This document shows positions 36,240 to 48,721 of a stretch of DNA of 64,000 bases, piece by piece; within the stretch, counting starts at the first letter, position 1; every line of letters starts with the position of its first letter. The stretch is from Sphagnum compactum (Eukaryota; Bryophyta; Sphagnopsida; Sphagnales). Both the position numbers and the translations under genes were made by a program. The notes below the pieces were generated by a model. That model saw only the letters and a program-made list of their open reading frames with translations, made no database searches and was not told the DNA's origin. Location of the stretch: contig OZ234494.1 in assembly GCA_965153455.1 (NCBI GenBank), forward strand, positions 5,642,001 through 5,706,000, given 5' to 3'.

Positions 36240-36740
36240 GGAGGAAATCATGATGCAGTCGTGGATGGATGAAATCATGATGGATGAAATCCAAAAGGAT
36301 AAAGCTTGTGATGGGTGAACCCTTGATGGATGAAATCAAGATGGATTAAACTTTTGATGGATGAAATCATGATGGATTACTTTCTATGGATGCACTTTTG
36401 ATGGATAAAGCTTGTGATGGATGAAATCAAGATGGATGAACTCATGATGGAATAAGCTTGTGATGGATGAACTTTTGATAGATGACATGATGTTGGGACT
36501 TTTGTGAGATTCCATGAAATTCCATGAATGTAAATAGATGTGTGGGTAGGTAGGTAGGTAATTAATATGAAGGTAGGTTATAGGTGGGTGGATAGGTAGG
36601 TAGGTAATACATCTAGGTAGGTGGGTGGGTGGGTGGCTGGATAGGTATGTAGGTAGGTTATAGGTGGGTGTGTTGGTATGTAGGTATGTAGGTTGTAAGT
36701 TTGTAAGTGGGAAGTAGGAAATAGGTATGTAATAAGCATA
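36240..36740. repeat. Two adjacent minisatellites: GATGGATGAAATCATGATG and GTAGGTAGGTGG types
   Basis: From about 36245 to 36490 the phrase TGATGGATGAA recurs every 15-30 bp. From about 36540 to 36735 (G/T)GTAGGTAGGT-type repeats follow. The minus-strand Thr/Tyr/Pro frame at 36578-36766 is an artefact of the second array. Confidence 0.85.
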
Positions 36741-36860
36741 AGATGTCCCATTTGACTAGAGAACATAGGTCATTTTGATTAATGATGTTAATTTTTTATG
36801 TTCAATTTGGCTAGATGTATTGGTCAAATAAGTCGCTTTAGTCAAGTTGATTAGTCAAAA

Positions 36861-37014
36861 CACTACCACAAAATGTGGGTGCAGTTCACTAGTCCATGTT
36901 CACTAGACCGGTGAATTCATTACTTCCCCACTAGGTCCTATTCACTATAACCAATGAATTCATTCATAATCCAGTGAAATCACTTGGTGTACAAGGACAC
37001 CTTTTGTTATAGTG
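36861..37014 (-). mobile_element. CACTA-type MITE, copy 2 (154 bp), with AAA target duplication
   Basis: The same element as 9051-9205 in the opposite orientation. It starts CACTACCACAAAATGTGGGTG and ends GGACACCTTTTGTTATAGTG. Flanks are AAA on each side, consistent with the 3-bp duplication of CACTA insertions, although the AT-rich context makes a chance match possible. Confidence 0.8.
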
Positions 37015-39600
37015 AAAATAAATATTTCGGGCCTCTAGTCAAAATGGACATTTTCATTAGTAAAAAAGGATTAATTAGTCAACTTGAGGCATTTGAAAAA
37101 CCAAATTTTGTAGTAGTGTTAAAAGAAACTTTAAATGAAATCATGAGCAAGTTGTGCATTTATTTAATGTTGTTCAATGAGTATAAAATTTTGGAAGAAT
37201 ATTTATAGATTGCGACTTGTTGTCAATCCTAAAAGCACTAGTATTTTTTTTAAGTGTTAGGCTCTTGAAACTTCTTCGTAACTTGCACAAAAATCTACAT
37301 TGGAATTGCCATTCAAGAACTTATTAAAAAGACAAATTATTCTAAATTGAAAACCACATACCTAGTCATATTAATGTTAGCTACTTGGTTTTGGATCAAC
37401 CATTTGAATGCTTCAAATTCTAAAACATTATTCCTGTTTTCATGTTAATTAACCTGCACCTAGCTTATTGCTCTAGTAGAACTTGAGTGTTTCATTTAGC
37501 ACACTTGTGGTCCAGCAAATTGTGCTATTCAACAACACCAAGTATTTTCAAGATGAAACTTAGCAAAATCCACCATAAAAGAAAATTTGACTTGAATATT
37601 TAAATCAAGGAAGGAACTTGCTTCACCTATGTAATACTAATGATGTTGATCTCCTAGCCCTTCCTCTAGATTCCTCATTTAAACTTTGAACTCTCTTAAA
37701 ACATATAATAATCAATACGAATTCTATTAATTACATTTGCCACTTCCACATGTAGATAATGGCATCAATACATATTCTCTTACTACAAACTAAAGGATGT
37801 TAATCTCCAATAATAAAAATGGATTGTAGGAATTTTTTTAACAACTGGTTCTTGTCTTAATTTGAAATAATGAACAAACATGTTATCTTTCCTAACCTGC
37901 ACGCACATAAGTAAATTTGAGAATCAACATATAGAAATTTATTAATTACATACTATTAAATAGAAAACCACTCACTCAAATTAAGCAACCAAGGCTTTGG
38001 ACCCACTTGAGTGACTAAAATTCTCAAAACATAAGTCATGTTTCCCACATAAATTTCACATGCTTGTATGATAGAAAAAAAAATCTTAACTTAATGGTCC
38101 AAGAAATTGTGGTGTTTAGGAGCACCAACTATACTCCAAGTGGAACTTTGAAATGCAATGAAATGGAAACTTAAAAGGTAAAGAATGCTACAACCAGAAG
38201 AGTAGGACAAAAGGTATACTTGAAATGTTTGTGTCAACCTAGTTCAATTGATGTTTAATGTGTAATATAACAAAAAACACACATTCCAATAAAGTTATAA
38301 AACCAGTAGGACCAAAGCCTTCCCCTAAGTACATGCTAATGAAATCTAGTAAAACATTAAGAAACATTATATGAGGACATATTGCATTTAGTAGAATACA
38401 TGAAGCCTAAATGTCAATACTTATAAAACTAGTATAGTAATCCTTCGTTATATTATAAATGAAAATAAGATTTAATAAAAATTAACATGCAGTAAATAGG
38501 GACATAACATAGATCCAGTATAACAAGTGAAATTTAAACTAATGGCAAGTGCCATCAATTATAAAACTAACATGGCCATCCTTCCAAAAGTGTACACCCT
38601 TATGAAATCCAGTAGATATTAACATGTAATAAGTAGGGACATAATACAGATCTAGTAGAACAAAAAAAACTAAAGTAATGGCAAGTATTGAATTAATTCT
38701 AAAACCATTAAATCCATCTTTCTTTATGTAAACCCTAATGAGATCTAGTACAAAATTGACAACTAACAAGTAGGGCATGTAGAACAAGTGAGTTCCTAAA
38801 CTAATTACAAGTATTGTTGACCATAAAACTAGTAGAAAGTTCATCGTGTTAGTACATAAGTGGATATCCAATTAGGTAAGACATGACATATGAAACATAC
38901 AAATAGACAAGTAGACCAACCTATTTCCATCCAGTAGATGTTGCGCAAGTGAACAAGGACAACAAACCCAAAAGTAGCTTGGATTTAATGCACCAATAAA
39001 ACAAGTATTTAGCAATTAAGGGTTAGTACATAATACATCCAATAGATATTTTAGAAATTAGAATTTAAGGAGATTAATGACAAAAAAAATTCAATAATAT
39101 CAACCATCACATTTGTTCAGGTTCAAGCAAGCAGAACGTCAAAAGAAGCACCAAACTCACAAGTAACAAAGTGATCACCAACAATGAATAACTATAAAAT
39201 AACAAGTGTTAAATTAATGATAGCAATTCAAAGATGTGACATGTACCTAGGTAAAAGCAACAAAAATATTTCTAGACAAATTTAAGTAGTCATTGGTGTC
39301 AAAAATGTTCACTACAAAAGAGAAATTCACCTAATTACAACTCATAGCCGAATCCTTTGCTTGATACATGATGAATAAACCATAAAGACTATTCTAGGTT
39401 GAATTATATGGAGAATTGGTAAATTCTTACTTGAGACTTTTGCAAGTAATGAGTTGGATGACTTTCAAAAGTGTTGACTACAATTCGCCTCCTCTTCACA
39501 TCTTTTGTATTTGGTGAAATTGTTGTTGTTGTTTCCCACCAATTTTATATCAATGATTTTTTTTTTTTCATTCAATGTGTCATTTCATCTTTTTAGAGGC
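37015..39600. other. AT-rich, no gene seen
   Basis: Diffuse recurrence of phrases such as AATCTAGTA, AACTAGTA and AACAAGTGA at 38300-38960, which looks like an eroded low-copy repeat. Short frames match nothing. Confidence 0.5.
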
Positions 39601-39607
39601 ATCCCCC

Positions 39608-40147
39608 CTAGAAATTTTCCCCATTTTGATCAACATGAATCCGCTTGACCACTACACTTTTAATAGAGTATCTTGAAGCACCAAGGCTCCTTGCAATGTG
39701 TCTTTGGTTAGAGTTCACATTGTTAGATACCACAAATGACAATAAGACATTTTTGAATGTCAAGTGTTGGCTTTGTCTTGTACTTGCCAAAATGTTTAAT
39801 GCAAGCTTCATACTTTCCAACATCCCCCTATTAGTTTCAAACAACTTCCCATTCCTAACATAAATTGGCAAAAGATCTTCCATTTCATGGTGCTCTACTA
39901 GTCTTTGAAAGGCATATCTTTTTTCCTCTTCTGTTAGGTTATGTTCAAGGCTCCCCAATTGCCTTAGCATTAATTCTGCGACTCTTAAACATTTTCTCCA
40001 CCTTGTAGGTCTCTATCCTCCAATCAAATTGATCGGACTATAATTTAGTTGTAAATTAGATTCAGGAGCTACACCAATGTCAAGGGGTAGGTTTCTGTCA
40101 TATGCACTTGCTTGGTATTGTTGTGCTCTTTGGTGTCGAGTTGATGA
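39608..40147 (-). pseudogene. Repeat-associated protein fragment, unidentified, helix-turn-helix look
   Basis: The minus strand reads in one frame from 40147 to the stop at 39608, broken only by a TAG at 40015-40013. Upstream of that stop it is Gln/Arg/Leu-rich (HRAQQYQASAYDRNLPLDIG). Downstream is a helical region (EEEKRYAFQRLVEHHEM) and then RHIARSLGASRYSIKSVVVKR, whose ARSLGASRYSIKSVV core has the spacing of a helix-turn-helix. I cannot name the family; the pattern suggests a transposon-encoded protein. The single stop and lack of a start mean it is probably not expressed as read. Confidence 0.45.
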
Positions 40148-43100
40148 TCAATGCTTACATTTTACTTGATAATCATGCTTATAAAACAATTGAAACTCAT
40201 TTGTTAAATTGAATCTGCATTCAGATATTCAATGAGAACAATTACACAACTTATCAAACACATTAGCTCATGTACATTACTTCAAATATAAACTCAACAA
40301 GCTATTTTATACTATTATGTAAGAGTCCATTGCATAAAGAACTAAACCCACAGCTCATAGTAAGTTGATACTTTCATCCAAAAGTTGAAAAGATGTTTCA
40401 TGATCAAGTATTTTTACCTTTCTTTTCCTTTTTGTAGGGCATCTTTTCTTGTTTCCTTGCCAATCTTTGGGCCTCCCTTTGAGTGGCGTTGAATTTTTTT
40501 ATTCTGTAGGCATCCCATAAAAGTAGCTAACACAAATTTAGTGTATCAAAAAGTCACTACAAGATATATACAGAAACATTAACACATTTAGATTGACCAT
40601 AAGAAATTTCTAGCCATGTGCATATAAGTTACAGAACAATGAGTTTGAGCATACAAGAAAACACATGACCCTAAACCTATAGGCTTTGCAAATAGACATT
40701 TGGGAAGAAAAAAAAGATCCATAACCCATCCATAACACAAGTTACCCAAACATATAAAAGGATTGATATGGATTTGTACCCAAATTGCTTGTTAAGGTTT
40801 CAAGATATAATCTAGATGGATCAATGTCCAACATTATGCATTTAAAGCTCACCACTTAAGAGCAACAAAATCTAGACAATCATCAATTTCAAGAAATTAC
40901 ATCTTTAAGATTTTTTGAAGAGAACTTGTGTAAACCCTAAGAGACACAAAGAACATAGTTCCTAAAGGATTTGTACCTTTATTTCATCTTCTTCAAATAT
41001 GATTATTTGACCTTCAAAGGAAATCAATTTATGTTTGAAACAATGAAGTTTGATGAAGAATCTAAACTAATGTTTAGAACCTAAATCAAACACAAGTTGT
41101 CTTTTAGAGGTTAGATTTCAAAAATAGATGCAACATTCCTTGGATCATAATGGAATCTTAAAATGATTTTTCACCTTGAGAAGACAAGTTTTGTTCGATT
41201 CAAAGAAGAAACTAATGCAATCCATTCCAATATAATGTGCCAAACTTGAACTTATCAACTTGGGAAAAGATTACCTGTATAGACACCAACAATTCATGGT
41301 TTCAACATAATATTGGAAAGAAATTTCCAAACATTTTAAAAGCAATGTGACAAGGATTAATGCAGTCAAATCAATTTCCTAATTGCATGACCAAAATCTT
41401 TGTTCAAGTACATTAAACAATCATCTTCATCACCAATAGTATTTAGAACATATCACATTAGGGTAAAAAGGGGCTAATAGGAGCCAACGGCAACCTCTTG
41501 AGTCACTATGATTAGTCCTGAAAAGATGATGTGGCAGCACAAGATTGGATGAAAAGTTTTAAGGTAGTGCTAAACAACGGTGCTTAAACAATGTTTTTAC
41601 ATTGTTTCATTGTGCTAAAAAACATTGGTTACGGGCTTTAAAATGTGCTGAAAAGTACTCTATATTTATTGGATTATTTTAAAACTTTACTAGATGTTAA
41701 ATTAACATATTAGAAAGGGCTTCACATAAATACAACATATACTTTCAACATTAACTTAGTTTATGAGACTTATGAACATCAAAACCAAGGATTGGTTAAG
41801 CCAAAATTGGTTCCTATTAACTTGGTTTACCCATTAAGGTACATTTTATTTACAAACCCACATGACCTCCACAAACCTAAAGTTGGAGCTTGTTATCAGT
41901 AGCTAGATTCCATGTCCCTTTGCTTATGACACATTGAATTCACACATTTGGTTTTACAATGCCAACTAAATTGATCATTTATACTCTTCACTATAGGGAA
42001 ACAGTAAAATTGATTCCAATACAATTTCACATTGTAGATGTAGGACAATATTATAGCCCTAAGCAACCTAATATACCAAACACCCACACTAGCCATTTGG
42101 CCATTATTTGGATTACCTAATTATGAAGAACACAAGTGTGCCAACAAACCCAATATCTACAAGATTGAAGTTCACATCTTTAGCTCATACAAGCTCTTGC
42201 TTTCATTTTCACCTCAAGAATCCCACCAAACATTATGCACAACTTTTCAATGGTAACTTTAAACTAAAAAACTAGACAAGGAGACTACATGTTGTGAACT
42301 AATTACCCTAGTAACTTGTTATTTGTCAAAAAATATAGTAAAATCTACCACCAATTCTTTTAGCTTGAACATATGTTCATTGTTACACAAAAACCTATAG
42401 TATCAAGATAGGATTAGATAGAAAAGAAAGTGCAAGAGGGCTCCATTTGTTTATTAAAATATGCACACTTACAATATTTGTGCTGTAACATATAACCCTA
42501 AAGCCCATAATTAGATGGCACAACATTGCCATATGGTCCAATTATTGGGGGAAAAAAACCCTAATGAAAATTTCTTCTTCATCCTTACACCTTTTTCATT
42601 CATTGAATGTGACATTGAAAAGGGTGCCAAAAAGGAACATAGGAGATTTTGAAGTAGTTAGGGTGGGGTGAGTGGGGGGGGGGGGATGAATTTACTAAAC
42701 TTGGCCAAGGTTTTGACAAAAGTATAGTCAAGTAGGTAAAGCCCACTTTTCTACTTCTGAACCTATGGAAACATGTGAAATTCAACTTGGAAATCCCCCC
42801 CCCCCCCCAAATAGCCATGCCTTCCCCATCTTGTCTACATTCCAAAACATATTTTTCATTTGAAACTGTAAAAGTAGGTGAAAAGTAATCCCAAATGAAT
42901 AGCACTTTTTCCATGTTCATTCGTATTTCCCCTTTTAACCAATGTCATATTTGCATTCCTAATGTATTCAAAACATGTACCATGTGCAAATGTAAGCACC
43001 CATACAATTTTTAAATATTTCCATAACATTTTCTGCTACTTGTTGTCTATTTTTCAAAATGTGAGCGAAATAGGTGTCAAAATATATACCATCAAATCCA

Positions 43101-43920
43101 TATTAAATTATGGTATTCCTTCCTTTTCAACACTTAAACTCTAAGCAATTGAAGTTTTTTACATGGACATTGCAAAAAAAAATTCAAATTCAAATTTATT
43201 TATCTCCCTATTTACATATGTTTATCAATAATACAAATTTGCATATACTCGGGGTACTTTTTTGGTCTAATTTACTATGCTTGGACCCCAATGTAAATTG
43301 TCCATTTGAAAGTAGGAGGCAAGTGGAATACCTAAAACTTAAATTTACAAGTTTCAAAATTGTGACACATGTCTTAATTTAATCAACTAGGGGAAAAGTT
43401 AGAAGCAAAAACATGGGTTTTTTCAATCTTTAGAATTTGTCATTGTTATGTAAGGTAATTATTTTCTTTTACAAAACAATGTTCAATTCTCAATTTTTCC
43501 ATTTTAATAAATCATGGACTTTATAAACTATTGGCAATCTTATGGAATCTTGATCAATTAAAATATTAAACTTACTTGTAAGGCCTTATTTTAACATTAC
43601 AATAGCCTCACAATCATATTATGAAAAAAAAACAAACATTTGACACATGTTTATTATGTAATAAAAGTCCATAAATGTTTTTATGGCTGTGACAAAAGAT
43701 GTCACATCACATTAAAAAGTCCACCTTGTAATGAAATGATGGCATTTTATTTTCAAAATTTTAAGTTTGACTTTACAAATGTTATAAATTAGTTAAATGA
43801 GTCCTTTTTATGATTTTCAATCATATCCCAATACATATTGTACCAAACTTAAACATAACCCCCCCCCTAATTGCCCTTGGGACACAAAAAAAATGGACAC
43901 CTTAGTATGCCAAAACCCCA
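40148..43920. other. AT-rich, no gene seen; contains paired G and C homopolymers
   Basis: No family-like frame. A G-run at about 42675-42686 and a C-run at about 42797-42809 lie 110 bp apart and could pair. Both are typical slippage-prone tracts. Confidence 0.5.
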
Positions 43921-43929
43921 TCAACAAAT

Positions 43930-44496
43930 GTGCACAAATTTATAAATTCATCAAAGTATTCATATATTTCAATCCATGATGGTCATGGGTTAATGATGAT
44001 GTATGACATACACATGCACTTAAATTCTTTCAATACAACAACTAATGATGGTTTAGAATATATAGAAGCAGTTTTTAATATTAATACACAAAAAGAAATA
44101 CATATTGTATGTGTGTATACAATTCATTCGTGTTCAGTTTCTACATTTCTAAACAATCTTCAAAATATAATTCAACATTATTTCAAACATTGTCCAATCA
44201 CCAATGTGGGAGATTTTAATGTTGACATTCTAAAACACAATAACCAAGCAAAAACTAAATAAAAACTATTAGATTTCATGGATAAATTGCAATTAAAATC
44301 ATAATTTAATGATAGCACCACACAAGTTGGATTTCCATTAAACCATATATGGGCAAATGTTTTTGGACATGAATGCAAATATGGTGTAATAGAAACATAT
44401 TGGTCAAATTTTCACAAACTAATTTATATTGCATTCAAATTACCCAACACACTTCCATTGTATAACAAAAAACCATTAATGTCTCCATTTATTTAA
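43930..44496 (+). pseudogene. EEP-endonuclease (GDFN-motif) fragment from a Helitron- or LINE-type element, broken
   Basis: One plus-strand frame runs from about 43930 to TAA 44494-44496 with two in-frame stops, TAA 44260-44262 and TAA 44302-44304. It contains VGDFNVDIL, the conserved metal/phosphate-contact motif of exonuclease-endonuclease-phosphatase domains. Next come LLDFMDKLQL and a C-terminal part with NHIWANV, where the family usually has DHIW, so a catalytic Asp seems changed. Both stops sit where Gln codons would be expected (CAA to TAA), consistent with cytosine deamination of silenced DNA. I lean to a Helentron/Helitron2-type element because the frame ends soon after the endonuclease with no reverse transcriptase following, but a LINE remnant is possible. 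Confidence 0.7.
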
Positions 44497-47400
44497 AGTG
44501 TAATGTTTGTGATCATATGCATGTAAATGTTGCATTTTTCACCTAATTAATTACTCCCAAAATGTTGGCACCTTGTGCCTTGAATTTGTATTTTTACATT
44601 TTTTCATGGACCATGTGCAAAAAAAATCATAAATCTCAATAACAAGACAAACAAAAATTTGGACAATTTTTTTATCCACACATACACTCATCAAACAAAA
44701 TAACAAAATATCTTTCATGGAAAACCTAAACCCAAAATGTGACAAAAAAAATATAAAATTTGTCAAATTCTCAAACTTAAAAATGAAAATAAGACTAAGA
44801 ATTAAAAATCTTTCCACTAAACTATATCCATTCAATATTGCTGTTTATTTCAAACATCAAAATACCTCATGCACAGTGTTAAAAATTGTCTACATTATCC
44901 AAGTTTGGAAACTTGGATTTTCTTAAAACAATATGATTAATTATTATTTATAATTTTATATTCATTTATATGGTTAAAGGAGAGAAAATGAAACTATGGT
45001 TTCAATTTCTAAATATCCACAATGAATTCTACGAGGGTTAGAAAATTTTATTTCTTAGCACAAATGTGAGAAAACTATTTTCATGGTCTTTCATAAACCC
45101 AACGATCTTTCATCCAATATATAAACTTGAGTTCATAGTAAAACATTAAATGTAATACCCTATTTTCAGGACAGAGCCTCTCATTGCAGAGCCCCTTGTA
45201 ATTTGAAGAAGAGTCTCCATCTTGTTTTTCCTTTGTAGAAGTTCAGCTCTGGGCTGGCATCATAATACTTTTGTTTGTGGAATTTTTCTTTAGCATAATG
45301 CCCTTGCTTGACATTTGAAACTGTATCATCTCGCTACAATATGATGAAATTCATTCATGAACTTTAGCCTTAATCCTACCATTGACATGTCAAGCTCACC
45401 ATTAAAACCACTTGAACCACCAAAGGCCAAAAAGTGGATTTGGAGTTGGGCCCCAATTTTCATTTGTAGTAAGTGTGTCCATGTGACTTGATGAGACCAA
45501 ATGTGATCAATAATTAATGAAACTCGCAAATGGAATTGGTAAAGTACCTTCATCCATTCCTATCTCTTCCTTGCCCAGAAACCTAAGCAGGCCTCATCAT
45601 TTTTCCCGCTCATTCTTGTATCTGCTTCAAGTCATGGGACTTCTTTTTTTTCCCAACCCCAGGACCCATCTATGGTGGTGAAAACCATGGCCCTCCATTT
45701 CATCACTTTGGTTTGACCTCCCATGTAGTGAAAATTTAAAAAATCAAATAAAATGGAAAGGTCCCATGGTTGGTGTGGAAGGTTGCCCTGGCTATGGTGG
45801 GAGGGACAGCAGCTGCCATGGCTATTGTGATCACTGCATTTAACAGTGATCACCCAAACTATGTTTGCCCCAAAAAAAACTCATATCCAGTTCCAACTTC
45901 CAAACCCTTGTCTAAACAGTGTCAAAAGTATACGGAGGCATTCACGAGCTCATAGACGTTCATCTTTTTTTTGCAAAGTAGAACCCAGTATGGCCGAACT
46001 GTGGAAACAGAACGACAGAAACTGTGTAGGCCGTGATTGGGAACACTGTTTCTATGGCAAATCATGAATAAGAGCTTACGCCATAGTGAGAGCTTTAGTC
46101 CTTTTGGTGGCCCTAGTTGAACTCTAGGTCTCCATGTCTGAAGCACTGGGATTTAGATTGACACGTATGACCCACTCCAAAATTTTCTCAGACCAATGCT
46201 ACCTGACTTTGAGGTTTGCGTGGACCAGATCTCAGCAACTCAACAGAAAATGGTTAGATAATTCTATCAACATGTAGCACATTTGTGAAGTTTATATATG
46301 ATGGCCATAAATTTGCTCGGATCTGCACAAATAAATCAGTCTTTTGGGACAGTCGTTTTCAATTTCTTCAAAGATTAGCATTCGCCACGATCAGGTTTTG
46401 AGTGACTGAGACCTCATAAAAATATGCAGCTTTTCAAATGCCCATGACCGCTCATGCTGCAGGCCGGCTATACTGAGTGGAAATTATGATTTCCACTAGT
46501 GTCACAGGCTTTACAACCTAGAGGGGCATCACCCTCTCTATTGCACGTGGTTAAAGCGAACTGGAACACAATGCTAGGCAGCGGGAACAGCAACTGTGCA
46601 CGCATGCAAAACTTTGTCCAGCAGGAGTCGGCGCACCTACATGAAGTGACTGCTTTTTCTCGGGTTTTAAGCACAACGACCCAGGTTAATAACGTTTCTT
46701 GACCAATCTCAACAAAAGCACTTCAATGTGATGACATTTGAGAGGTTTCGTCTGTTATGCAGCAGATCTTTACCTACACGTGAAACTGTATAATGGTATG
46801 TCATGTTAATTTGGCGCCATATAGTCTATAGACACATACAGGAGAACAAGAGTGGTTTGGAGCATTGGGCCGATGCAGACGTTGCAACCCCGAGTGGTAG
46901 TGCAGACTAATCATAAAGGACGATCGATCATCAACCGATAAAGAGGTGTCTACGTGTAGCCTTCAATGGTTCTAGTTGCAGATCAAGCCCCAACTCAGGC
47001 AAACTACAGGTCAATCGTTGGATTTAAGAACTTTCTAGAAGCAATGAGGATTCATGAGATTATATTGGTCTGCAGCAACCAAGCTTAGACGTACCTCAAA
47101 CAGTACATTGAAAACTTTGGAGCTGCTTTTGGAAATAATTTGAACCGAGTCTGAACCCTGCAACACATCACGATGTGATAAATATGACGCTAAGTCGGGA
47201 TCTAGCTGAACATGCTAACGAGATGGTCACTTTCTGCGAGCAATGGTGGAAGGAAGCGAAGACGACGTGTATAAACCGATCATCGGTGCATTGTTCATCA
47301 AATCACTGGTTACATTGGGATATCAGTACATTAAGACTAGGCATTCCTCTACAAAGCATCGATTAAATTATCTCAATAATTATAAAGTGAAGCTGCTGTG

Positions 47401-48082
47401 AACATATATAATCAGTCCTCAGTTTGTACCTGCTGATATGTCAATCCCAAGCTCACTTGAGCTTACAGAGACAATGTATGTAGCAAGCACTCTAGTGTTC
47501 TGGTTGCTACTCTTAACAGGAACCTTTCAAATCTATCTCAAATTTGTAACTACATTAGTAGTATCCCCAGCTCTCTATGTTCTTAGCACCTGACAAGTTA
47601 TCCGAACTGCTCTCAAGCAGCAAGCTATCACGAGCCTAGTGCTGAGGTTGGGCCATCTGATAAGCTTCGTAGAAGTCTGAAGATTGGGCCTAGCTCCGCA
47701 TTTGTGCATCTTGGATATTATCGTAAACGCTCAAACTACTGCCACCACGGCTTCACGATGCTACATTGCCATCTATTAAGCTCGGTGCGCCCAACGCATG
47801 CGCAGACCTCTGATTCTTGGAAACGTTCCTTCAAAATGTAAGGTACTAAAGGTGTGTACCCATAAAGTCCGAAAGGATACCCTGATTTAGAGCAGTCAGA
47901 AATATTTCGAGAATATACACCTAGTGTACGAGGACTGGAGTTTAGGAGTAATTACAACGTGAGGGCTCCTCCATGATCAGGTGCTCCACAATCGTATGCC
48001 ATCCAACATGGAAGCTCGACAGGAGTTTTTCAAGACGACGGAGTGATCGGCGATGAATCCGGATGATTATGGACGTCGTGTC
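44497..48082. other. No gene seen; includes downstream flank of the ALOG gene
   Basis: AT-rich to about 45150, then more mixed composition. Short frames at 45326-46702 and 47175-47366 overlap on both strands and match nothing. The 3' untranslated region of the ALOG gene should lie just below 48083. Confidence 0.45.
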
Positions 48083-48721
48083 TCATTGTGTGGCGGGCAT
48101 TCGGACATGCATGTTGTTTGCGTTCCTACTGCCGCCGTCGATGACATCAGAGGAACCCGGAGGAGGTCGCTTGCGTTTCTTCTTTTCGTAAGCAACGCCT
48201 CGCGCCTTCTTCTGCATTTCGCGCACCTCGCGAAGGTAAAGACGTACCGTCCGAGCTCCGAATGGGTTTGACTCAGGCTTCCCGCCGTTCTCCTCGAACG
48301 CAGCCCGTAATCTGCCGATGAGCGCGTCGAGAGACCCCCACGCTTGGCGAAGCGGGCATGAACAAGGGTGAGGAGGATGTGGAAAACCGAAGTAAGGGCA
48401 TGTGGGAAGATGCACCTTCGTCTTTCCGAACTGGTCCAAGTATTTCACGAAGTCGAGAACATGCGTGCCGGTACATCTCGCGAGCGGCAGAGGCGGTCGA
48501 TGGTTGCCCAGGTACTGGCCAAAGGTGTTCCAATCTCGTCGCTTCTGCGCTTCGTAGCGGCTAGGCGCTCTCATCGATCCATGATCCTGCGTCTGCAGCC
48601 GATCATGACCGAATCCTATACCACCACCACCGTAAACCGCCTCCCCTGATCCCATATTCGAAGTTCCTGCCCCATTATCGACCAGTGATCCCCGGCCCAC
48701 TCCGCCCGGGTCGCCACTCAT
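48083..48721 (-). CDS. LSH: ALOG-domain transcription factor (LSH/G1 type), intact single exon, 212 aa
   Basis: Plant nuclear regulators derived from a retrotransposon-type recombinase DNA-binding domain. Members (LSH in Arabidopsis, TAWAWA1 and G1 in rice, LOS1 in Marchantia) control organ identity, meristem and lateral-organ growth. The ATG at 48721-48719 opens a Gly/Ser-rich N-terminal part (1-51). The ALOG domain covers about 52-185: [34 protein letters not shown], then a zinc-ribbon insertion with H104, C108, C120 and C122, [20 protein letters not shown], and [18 protein letters not shown] nuclear localisation signal (KKKRKR, 180-185) closes it. The C-terminal tail is short and not conserved. 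All expected domain blocks are present and the frame is uninterrupted. The gene sits in a GC-richer island unlike the surrounding AT-rich repeats. Confidence 0.95.
   Translation of the reverse strand: MSGDPGGVGRGSLVDNGAGTSNMGSGEAVYGGGGIGFGHDRLQTQDHGSMRAPSRYEAQKRRDWNTFGQYLGNHRPPLPLARCTGTHVLDFVKYLDQFGKTKVHLPTCPYFGFPHPPHPCSCPLRQAWGSLDALIGRLRAAFEENGGKPESNPFGARTVRLYLREVREMQKKARGVAYEKKKRKRPPPGSSDVIDGGSRNANNMHVRMPATQ

Noticed and set aside
36578-36766. Thr/Tyr/Pro-rich minus-strand frame resembling a repetitive wall protein
   Set aside because: Direct translation of the GTAGGTAGG minisatellite.
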